Source of the DNA: Lachnoclostridium sp. UBA3320
GTDB taxonomy: Bacteria > Bacillota > Clostridia > Lachnospirales > Lachnospiraceae
Direction of reading: 5' to 3'
Assembly: GCA_002361175.1 (NCBI GenBank)
Contig: DESG01000027.1
Span: forward strand, 11,643 to 16,785
Length of the DNA stretch: 5,143 nucleotides
Shown here: positions 1 to 4,760 of the stretch, in pieces
Position numbering within the stretch: the stretch's first letter is position 1
How the letters are laid out: each line of letters starts with the position of its first letter
Made by a program: the position numbers and the translations under genes
The notes under the pieces: generated by a model
The model's database searches: none
Told to the model about the DNA's origin: nothing
Seen by the model: only the letters and a program-made list of their open reading frames with translations

Positions 1-1498
1 AAAAGCTTTGCCCCTCTGATGCCTCTACATCAGAGCGCATCCAGCTTATATCATAATCATTATCTATAGCATAAGATGCATAGCCACCATTTTTATTTGT
101 TAACGTTACTACTACAGAAAATACATCGTTAGGATTAAGGAACACTTTTTGGTCTTCTAAGTCTACTGTATGATAGCCTTCTAATAACTGTTCTCCATCT
201 ACTGATGCCACCTCTGTGCCAGAAACTGGGTCACTTGCGTCTTTAAGACCTTTATATACTTTTATATTGTACTCATAATTTGCACCAGTATAAATAGCAA
301 CTGCTTTTAATACTTCTTTTCCTTTAGCAGTAAAAATATTTGCTGCCTCAATTCCTGAACTATAGCCTCCAGTTGTTGAAAGAGATATTCCACCATCGTA
401 TTGATAATTGTGGTCATAATATTCACTCTTATCATCACTTGTTACAGTTCTTACTGCATATGCATCACTGCTTAATGAAGTATCATAATAGGACATCCAG
501 AAATATCCACCATCGCCATACCAGCTTCCCCAGCTATTTCTAATAAGCCATGCACCTTTGTCAGGAGGTGTTGTTTTAAAATCCGATGCAGCAAAATTGT
601 CGTCCCAGCCTACTATTGCAACAGCATGATTAGTAGATTTATCTACGTTATTATAATATGCTGATGTACCTGCATTGTAATAATCGCTATCATCATAATA
701 AGACATTCCAACTGCACCACATTCTAATACCATTTGTTTTACAATATCTCTGTCACCAGAATTAATTACATATACATCCTGTACATGAGCACAGTCCTTG
801 TTTATAGCATAGCTGTCATCTAAATGTGCATCACCCTTTTTCTCTTGCAAGATACTATACTTTGTTTCTGGTTCTTTAACTTCTGATACTGTTCCTACCC
901 AGTCCATCAGCATAAACTTTGTAAAAGCAGTATTATTTCCTCTTGTATACCAGTCTGATGACAATGCTGTAGAACTACTGCCCTTATCTTTTACATGGAA
1001 ATTATCGCCACTGCAGAGACCAAGCGGGTCAGTCCAGTCATGATTCATAAAAAATACCGTCTGAAACTCTGACATATTTTCATTTGATGGCAATTTTCCT
1101 TGTTTAAGAAGGTTCATCTCAACCATAGTCATTGCACTGTGCGCCCAACATGTACCCAAAGGGTTTTGGTTTCTTACAGCAGGCATATTAGCAGCAATAT
1201 CCTCATCTTTTCTTGGGTCATACTTATCATCAGACCGTAATGCATAATTTTGCGGAATATAATCATCATATTCACTAACACTCATTGGAGGTTCTATATC
1301 AATATCACAATAATTATTTACCGCTTTACTGGCAATCTCCAAATCCATCTTTTCTTTTTCAGTCATCTCTTCTGAAACAGTATCATCTGTTGAATATTCA
1401 TCCGCATAAACCGGCATTCCTTGCCACACTGCCGACACTGCCAAAGCCATAGACAGTACTATAGAATAACATTTTTTGCTTATTCTTATCTTTCTCAT
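1..1498 (-). CDS. Secreted papain-like (C1A) cysteine protease with C-terminal lectin-like domain, partial (3' end beyond left edge)
   Basis: The frame is open from the ATG at 1496-1498 to base 2 (499 codons) and runs off the left edge without a stop. Residues 1-32 form a signal peptide: basic MRKIRISKK, a hydrophobic core, and predicted cleavage after VYA. An acidic stretch (33-80) could be a short propeptide. The peptidase domain follows at about 81-350, with the full papain set: Gln111 (oxyanion hole) and Cys117 in QNPLGTCWAHS, His291 in TNHAVAIVGWDD, and Asn321 in LIRNSWGSWYGDGGY. The Gln-to-Cys spacing of six equals that of papain. From about 355 onward the sequence resembles the lectin-like domain attached to C1A peptidases in Clostridia; it is cut by the window edge. 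The protein is expected outside the cell, cleaving peptides or surface proteins; its substrate cannot be read from the sequence. An AAGGAGG seven bases upstream supports the start. The gene is transcribed separately from the LRR gene, with a terminator between them. Confidence 0.93.
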   Translation of the reverse strand, partial: MRKIRISKKCYSIVLSMALAVSAVWQGMPVYADEYSTDDTVSEEMTEKEKMDLEIASKAVNNYCDIDIEPPMSVSEYDDYIPQNYALRSDDKYDPRKDEDIAANMPAVRNQNPLGTCWAHSAMTMVEMNLLKQGKLPSNENMSEFQTVFFMNHDWTDPLGLCSGDNFHVKDKGSSSTALSSDWYTRGNNTAFTKFMLMDWVGTVSEVKEPETKYSILQEKKGDAHLDDSYAINKDCAHVQDVYVINSGDRDIVKQMVLECGAVGMSYYDDSDYYNAGTSAYYNNVDKSTNHAVAIVGWDDNFAASDFKTTPPDKGAWLIRNSWGSWYGDGGYFWMSYYDTSLSSDAYAVRTVTSDDKSEYYDHNYQYDGGISLSTTGGYSSGIEAANIFTAKGKEVLKAVAIYTGANYEYNIKVYKGLKDASDPVSGTEVASVDGEQLLEGYHTVDLEDQKVFLNPNDVFSVVVTLTNKNGGYASYAIDNDYDISWMRSDVEASEGQSF

Positions 1499-1505
1499 AA
1501 AACAG

Positions 1506-1512
1506 CCTCCTT
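1506..1512 (-). promoter_or_regulatory. Ribosome binding site of the cysteine protease gene
   Basis: On the minus strand this reads AAGGAGG, a full Shine-Dalgarno match, separated by seven bases from the ATG at 1496-1498. It fixes the start of the protease. Confidence 0.9.
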
Positions 1513-1521
1513 GCCTATCTG

Positions 1522-1544
1522 TACAATGAACAATATCCATTGTA
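1522..1544 (-). repeat. Inverted repeat just upstream of the protease ribosome binding site
   Basis: TACAATG (1522-1528) and CATTGTA (1538-1544) are perfect 7-base inverted arms around a 9-base spacer. The second arm and spacer overlap the shared AATGGATATT element at 1532-1541. It lies only 9 bases upstream of the AAGGAGG, so it could be an operator or a small 5' UTR hairpin. The function is inferred from position only. Confidence 0.5.
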
Positions 1545-1585
1545 TATCTCCAGTTCCTCTTTACATATTAAATATCGTCATATAT
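1532..1585 (-). promoter_or_regulatory. Upstream module of the protease gene, shared with the LRR gene
   Basis: Read 5' to 3' on the minus strand, this region contains ATATATGACGATAT (1572-1585), AGGAA (1554-1558) and AATGGATATT (1532-1541). The same elements in the same order lie upstream of the LRR gene at 4410-4458. The first element has ATATAT/ATAT half-sites around GACG, as expected of a binding site for a dimeric regulator. No good consensus -35 is visible here. TAATAT at 1565-1570 is a possible -10, but its -35 position is poor, so the promoter may need an activator or an alternative sigma factor. The similarity is seen directly; the regulatory role is inferred. Confidence 0.5.
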
Positions 1586-1630
1586 CACCCATAAAATTAC
1601 ATTTTAAAAAAATAAAACCACTTGTATACT

Positions 1631-1662
1631 GAGAAAAACGACAGAAAAATCTTTCCTGCCGT
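1631..1662 (-). terminator. Rho-independent terminator of the LRR gene
   Basis: On the minus strand, ACGGCAGGAAA (1652-1662) pairs with TTTTCTGTCGT (1638-1648) over 11 base pairs with two G-U wobbles and a GAT loop. A T-rich tail (TTTTCTC) follows directly. It lies about 57 bases past the LRR stop codon. Read on the + strand, the wobbles become mismatches and the tail is weaker, so it acts mainly for leftward transcription. Confidence 0.8.
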
Positions 1663-1718
1663 TCTTCTTAAATTTATTATATATTAATTTTAATTCTTAC
1701 AATACAATATCAGTTATT

Positions 1719-4241
1719 TCACGGTGTTACTGTTGCTGATGGTGCTGGTGATTGTGCTTCAAAAGTAGCAGCAGAAATCTTGAATGTAAATTTAATTTTC
1801 TTGCTATTCTGATCGCACTTAAATGTAATATTAACCTTAGTATCTCTATTATCTTTTACAGCCTTAGCTTTAATAATAAAGTGGTCTTGTGAACCCTCTA
1901 CTGGCTTAATCTCAACACAATCTTTTACAGATGAAGGAACTGACCATGAATATGTAGAATCTTTAGTTCTCTGTGTTTTAGCTGTATCTGCATAACCAGC
2001 AATACATACTTCAAGTTCTTCACCAATCATACGAGTTGCATCTATAAGTCTTGGGTCATCACTAGTATCCTTTTCATTACGAACTTCCAGTTTCTTTGGT
2101 GCTACTAATATATTAACTGGACAGCATTCATAAGTACCATTACTACCAGTATCAATAATCCACAGATAGTGTACACCACTTTCATTGGTATCATTATTTT
2201 TTGCAATAACTGTAACTTGACCATTTTTAATCTTTGCAGTTGCTGCATCACTTAAATTATCAATCCTGTTATTTGTTACTGTAGGTATAGTAGGTTCATT
2301 TGTAACACCGACAATAACCTTGCCAGTTGTTGTTTTTGCACTTCCATTGCTATTTTGAGTTACTTTATAAGAAGCTGCAATATCTGTATACACATTAAGT
2401 TTTTTGCTATTCTTAGTACCAATAGTAGCACCATTCTCATCAGTAAGCTTTAATGAGCCACCATTAGCATAAACAATAACAGGCTCTCCGTTTATTACAC
2501 TGTTGCGGTTTATATCTTTATATAAATGAGTGCAATTTGCAAGAGTGTAGTCACCATCTTTATCTGGAACTGCTAAATCTGCAATTTCACCATCTAAATT
2601 AGTGTAGGTAACTGTTGTTTTTCTACTACCTTCTTTAAACTCAGCTTCTTTTGTAACATCTTTTGCTACAACATTAATTACATCAAGAGCATTATCAGTA
2701 TAATAAATATCTACATTAGTATCATCTGACTTTCCATCTCCGTCTGTGTCATAATCAATCTCTATATCACCTTTTTCAGTCATATTGCCAAATATATCAT
2801 TAAAAGATAAACCAGCCTTTTTATATAACAAACGGTTAAGTTTTAAATCTTTAATTTCACTAGGGGTTCCATCTTCAATGCTATTATCAGTTTTCTTATA
2901 TTGCTCTTCACAAATTAAAGTTTCCAGTGCAGTATTTTTAGACAAATCCAATAATTCTAACTTAGTTCCTGCACAATTTAAAGTTTCTAATGATGTGCTA
3001 TATTCTATTGAATTTGTATCTGTCTCAGAAGCTGCATTTAAAGTTGTAATTCCTTCATTATTACTACAATTTAAAATTCTAAGAGCAGAATCATTTCCTA
3101 AAGTTAAAGGAGTAGTTACTTTATTTATATTTATTGAACCACTCACCTCTTTTACTACACCAGAACAATCCAAATATTCAAGTTTTGTATTTTTACTTAT
3201 ATCCAAACTTGGTGAGATACTATTTCCAGCACAATTCAAATACTGCAGTGAAGTACCAGATGATAAATCTAATGCTGTTAAACCACACTCATGACAATCT
3301 ATATATTTTAATGAATTTCCCTTTAAATAATCTGCAACAGTAGGAGCAGCAGTATTATCTGGAGCAGCATCTGAATCGGAAGGCAAAGTCAATGCTGTCA
3401 ATGCAGTATTGCCAGAGCAATCCAAGTATTCCAATTTAGCATTTGTTTTTAAATCCAATTTTGTTAAAGTATTAGCAAGAGAAGCATCTGGCTTAAAACA
3501 AATAGTGATATCAATGTTTGGATCTGTAGTCGTTTTATAAGAACAATCCAAAACTTTCAACTCAGTATTTTTTTCTGGTTTAAGTTCTGACAATTTTGTG
3601 TTTGAACAGTATAAATACTCTAACTTTGTATTTTCACTGAGATCTACAGTGCTTAAATTATAATTATCAGAACAATTCAAATACTCAAGCTCAGGACTCT
3701 TGTCAATCTTTATTGCTCTTACATCGCTATGATAACAACTTACATACTTCAGTTTTGCATTTTCATTGCTATATCTTTCGGTTTTTTCATGCTTACCATC
3801 ACCAGTGCCAATATTAGTATCATAAAAATTCAAAGTTAAGCCATCAGTAGAATCAGCAGTAACATCTTTCAAAGTAAATTTTTCTAGGTTTTCAAAAACT
3901 TCAATACCATCAACATTCTTTATGTTACTAGCACTAACAATATTACCATTCTTATCTTTATCTGTACCTATGTTAATTTCCTTAACATCTTTAATTTCCT
4001 TGTCAGATAAATAACCATTTTCGTCTTTATCAACTACCTTTTTCAAATAATTCTGAAATTGCGGATCTGGAAAATAGTTAGGCTGCTTATTAGGATCGCT
4101 TGGATCGACAGGGTCAATCGGCAACCCCTGATAATTAATCCCATCCTCTGATATCTCCGCATGTAAATATGGCGCAGCCATATTCAGCGATACTGCGGCA
4201 CTGCACAGCACCACGGTGAAAATTTTTAACTTCTTTCTCAT
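1719..4241 (-). CDS. Secreted leucine-rich-repeat protein with cysteine-ladder LRRs and EF-hand-like loops
   Basis: This 840-residue protein starts at the ATG at 4239-4241. Residues 1-28 are a signal peptide (basic MRKKLK, hydrophobic core, cleavage after LHA). A Pro/Asp linker leads to a canonical EF-hand-like loop, DKDENGYLSDKE, with ligands D71, D73, N75, Y77, S79 and E82; a weaker loop follows near 94. About 165-450 holds LRRs of 21-22 residues built on LxYLxCSxNxxLxxLDLSxNT, with cysteines at 169, 190, 212, 233, 275, 316, 337, 359, 392, 423 and 444 and several insertions. Next comes a DxDxDG acidic loop (498-502), then beta-rich, Ig-like sequence to the end. The chain ends in SPAPSATVTP with no LPXTG, transmembrane segment or S-layer domain, so it is probably released or held non-covalently. 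LRR proteins of this kind usually bind proteins or glycans; the ligand is unknown. The gene is a single transcription unit with a terminator downstream. Confidence 0.9.
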   Translation of the reverse strand: MRKKLKIFTVVLCSAAVSLNMAAPYLHAEISEDGINYQGLPIDPVDPSDPNKQPNYFPDPQFQNYLKKVVDKDENGYLSDKEIKDVKEINIGTDKDKNGNIVSASNIKNVDGIEVFENLEKFTLKDVTADSTDGLTLNFYDTNIGTGDGKHEKTERYSNENAKLKYVSCYHSDVRAIKIDKSPELEYLNCSDNYNLSTVDLSENTKLEYLYCSNTKLSELKPEKNTELKVLDCSYKTTTDPNIDITICFKPDASLANTLTKLDLKTNAKLEYLDCSGNTALTALTLPSDSDAAPDNTAAPTVADYLKGNSLKYIDCHECGLTALDLSSGTSLQYLNCAGNSISPSLDISKNTKLEYLDCSGVVKEVSGSININKVTTPLTLGNDSALRILNCSNNEGITTLNAASETDTNSIEYSTSLETLNCAGTKLELLDLSKNTALETLICEEQYKKTDNSIEDGTPSEIKDLKLNRLLYKKAGLSFNDIFGNMTEKGDIEIDYDTDGDGKSDDTNVDIYYTDNALDVINVVAKDVTKEAEFKEGSRKTTVTYTNLDGEIADLAVPDKDGDYTLANCTHLYKDINRNSVINGEPVIVYANGGSLKLTDENGATIGTKNSKKLNVYTDIAASYKVTQNSNGSAKTTTGKVIVGVTNEPTIPTVTNNRIDNLSDAATAKIKNGQVTVIAKNNDTNESGVHYLWIIDTGSNGTYECCPVNILVAPKKLEVRNEKDTSDDPRLIDATRMIGEELEVCIAGYADTAKTQRTKDSTYSWSVPSSVKDCVEIKPVEGSQDHFIIKAKAVKDNRDTKVNITFKCDQNSKKIKFTFKISAATFEAQSPAPSATVTP

Positions 4242-4248
4242 AAACATT

Positions 4249-4254
4249 CCCTCT
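4249..4254 (-). promoter_or_regulatory. Ribosome binding site that decides the LRR gene start
   Basis: The minus strand reads AGAGGG here. It sits seven bases from the ATG at 4239-4241 but only one base from the upstream in-frame ATG at 4245-4247. The second ATG is therefore the better start, and the protein then begins MRKKLK, the normal form of a signal-peptide N-terminus. The protease gene uses the same seven-base spacing. Confidence 0.75.
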
Positions 4255-4280
4255 TTCTTTTAAAATTTAAAATACATTTT

Positions 4281-4328
4281 CAGTTTTTCTTTTTCACTCA
4301 TCACCCATATATAAAAAATTAAAAACTG
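4281..4328 (-). repeat. Inverted repeat CAGTTTTT/AAAAACTG in the LRR leader
   Basis: CAGTTTTT (4281-4288) and AAAAACTG (4321-4328) are perfect 8-base arms. After a two-base mismatch, a further run of T's pairs with A's, giving a long A/U-rich stem. The apical loop holds TATGGGTGAT, a 10-mer also found (on the minus strand) at the edge of the shared motif upstream of the protease (1584-1593). Confidence 0.45.
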
Positions 4329-4340
4329 ATACAACAAATA

Positions 4341-4349
4341 CCCCCCCCC
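4341..4349. repeat. Homopolymer C9 (G9 on the coding strand)
   Basis: Nine consecutive C on the + strand, in otherwise AT-rich intergenic DNA, between the promoter candidate and the start of a surface or secreted protein gene. It forms one arm of the hairpin at 4343-4371. Such tracts can change length during replication. Confidence 0.9.
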
Positions 4350-4371
4350 TTGCATAAAAGCTAAGGAGGGG
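4343..4371 (-). promoter_or_regulatory. Hairpin built on a run of nine G in the LRR leader
   Basis: On the minus-strand RNA, CCCCUCCUU (4363-4371) pairs with AAGGGGGGG (4343-4351) over nine pairs with one G-U wobble and an 11-base loop. On the + strand the wobble becomes a C-A mismatch, although ATTTTT follows the stem there. No + strand gene exists for it to terminate. In the leftward direction the tail (TATTTGTTG) is a poor U-tract, so strong termination of the rightmost genes is unlikely. Attenuation, control of initiation or a weak terminator are all possible. Confidence 0.5.
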
Positions 4372-4373
4372 AT

Positions 4374-4405
4374 TTTTAACTTACTAATAAATTATTAAGT
4401 TAAAA
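4374..4405. repeat. 32-bp interrupted palindrome upstream of the LRR gene
   Basis: On the + strand TTTTAACTTA (4374-4383) and TAAGTTAAAA (4396-4405) are perfect 10-base inverted arms. Inside, after one mismatch, a further short A/T match reaches almost to the centre. No U-tract follows on either strand, so it is not a typical terminator. It could be an operator for a dimeric regulator or the first stem of the leader. Confidence 0.65.
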
Positions 4406-4409
4406 TAAA

Positions 4410-4458
4410 AATATCCATTAGATATTTCCTATACACTAATTCATATATCGTCATATAT
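4410..4458 (-). promoter_or_regulatory. Upstream module of the LRR gene, shared with the protease gene
   Basis: The minus strand carries ATATATGACGATAT (4445-4458), AGGAA (4426-4430) and AATGGATATT (4410-4419). The first and last are identical to elements upstream of the protease. Gaps are 25 bases here and 30 there between the two long elements. The GACG-centred element extends to a symmetric ATATAT-GACG-ATATAT at this copy and overlaps the likely -10 and transcription start. Confidence 0.5.
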
Positions 4459-4596
4459 TAAAAAAAATTTACTTTTTTTCAAAAAAAATCCAAATTTTTT
4501 TACGCCTTTACATAAATACATTTTTAAACACAAGCTAAAAGTTTTATTATCATAGATATGCTTCTCTTCAAAAACCTGAAAAACTATCCTATACAT
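4441..4596 (-). pseudogene. Probable remnant of a RelE/YoeB-type toxin gene
   Basis: This 51-codon ORF starts at an ATG overlapping the antitoxin-like stop codon (TGATG at 4594-4598), the normal junction in toxin-antitoxin operons. Its first residues, MYRIVFQ, resemble the first strand of RelE/YoeB-type mRNA interferases. After that I see no family resemblance: the rest is Lys/Phe-rich sequence encoded by A and T tracts, and it ends inside the shared regulatory element upstream of the LRR gene. Toxins of this family are usually about 85-95 residues, so most of the fold and the catalytic residues are missing. It may be a stub left by a deletion, with the remaining codons translating intergenic DNA. 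The call rests on the overlap and only seven residues, so it is tentative. Confidence 0.35.
4455..4482 (-). promoter_or_regulatory. Candidate sigma-A promoter of the LRR gene
   Basis: TTGAAA (4477-4482) and TAATAT (4455-4460) are separated by 16 bases on the minus strand, a reasonable match to a housekeeping promoter. Alternating A and T tracts (4460-4501) overlap and precede it. Transcription would begin near 4448, inside the shared ATATATGACGATAT element. The match is moderate, and the region is so AT-rich that chance hits are easy. Confidence 0.4.
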
Positions 4597-4760
4597 CACC
4601 ATTCAACCTCTGATTCCTCCAAACAGTCCGCAACCGATGTATTTCCTCCTGCAATAATTGATTCATACATTCCATGAATTGACATAAGATATATAGTTTC
4701 TTCTATTGATTTCCAATCATCTTTACCGATTAAAACTGCATTTTTCCTATCACTATTCAT
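4596..4760 (-). pseudogene. Phd/YefM-type antitoxin, C-terminal half only
   Basis: This 54-residue ORF (MNSDRKNAVLIGKDDW... ending SEVEW) matches the second half of YefM-like antitoxins: the KNAVLIxxDDW strand, then xSIEETIYLMSIHGM, then the acidic toxin-wrapping tail. In full-length members, usually about 80-95 residues, this is preceded by about 30-35 residues forming the DNA-binding, dimerising half. That half is absent: upstream in this frame there are only about ten unrelated codons before a stop. The ATG overlaps the stop of the PD-(D/E)XK gene (TGATG, 4758-4762), and an AAGGG lies seven bases upstream, so the fragment could still be translated. It could neutralise a toxin but probably not bind its operator. 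Alternatively it is simply a decaying relic. Confidence 0.65.

Larger units (their letters stand above)
4242..4447 (-). promoter_or_regulatory. Long structured leader of the LRR gene
   Basis: If transcription starts near 4448, the LRR mRNA has a leader of about 200 nt. It contains, in transcript order, the shared AATGGATATT element (4410-4419), a 32-nt palindrome (4374-4405), a G9 hairpin (4343-4371), an inverted repeat with 8-bp arms (4281-4328), and the ribosome binding site. I see no known riboswitch class and no leader peptide with a ribosome binding site. A cis-regulatory role is an inference from the density of inverted repeats. Confidence 0.4.

Noticed and set aside
340..543. 67-codon ORF on the + strand
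   Set aside because: It lies antisense within the protease coding region (His/Asn and lectin-domain part), has a His-rich composition typical of reversed coding sequence, and no ribosome binding site.
2785..3343. Two overlapping ORFs on the + strand (169 and 69 codons)
   Set aside because: Both are antisense to the LRR repeats; their length follows from the regular repeat codons of the real gene, and no domain or ribosome binding site is seen.
2900..3740. Tandem DNA repeats or CRISPR-like spacing in the LRR region
   Set aside because: The periodicity is at protein level (21-22 residues); nucleotide repeats are diverged, with no identical repeat-spacer pattern.
4245..4247. First ATG as start of the LRR protein
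   Set aside because: It would lie one base from AGAGGG, too close for initiation; the next ATG two codons later has the normal spacing of seven.
4296..4310. Tiny upstream ORF (MGDE) in the LRR leader
   Set aside because: Four codons with no ribosome binding site, located in the loop of an inverted repeat; probably chance.
4343..4377. Hairpin plus ATTTTT as a + strand terminator
   Set aside because: No + strand gene lies upstream of it, the stem has a C-A mismatch in that direction, and it pairs better in the minus-strand RNA.
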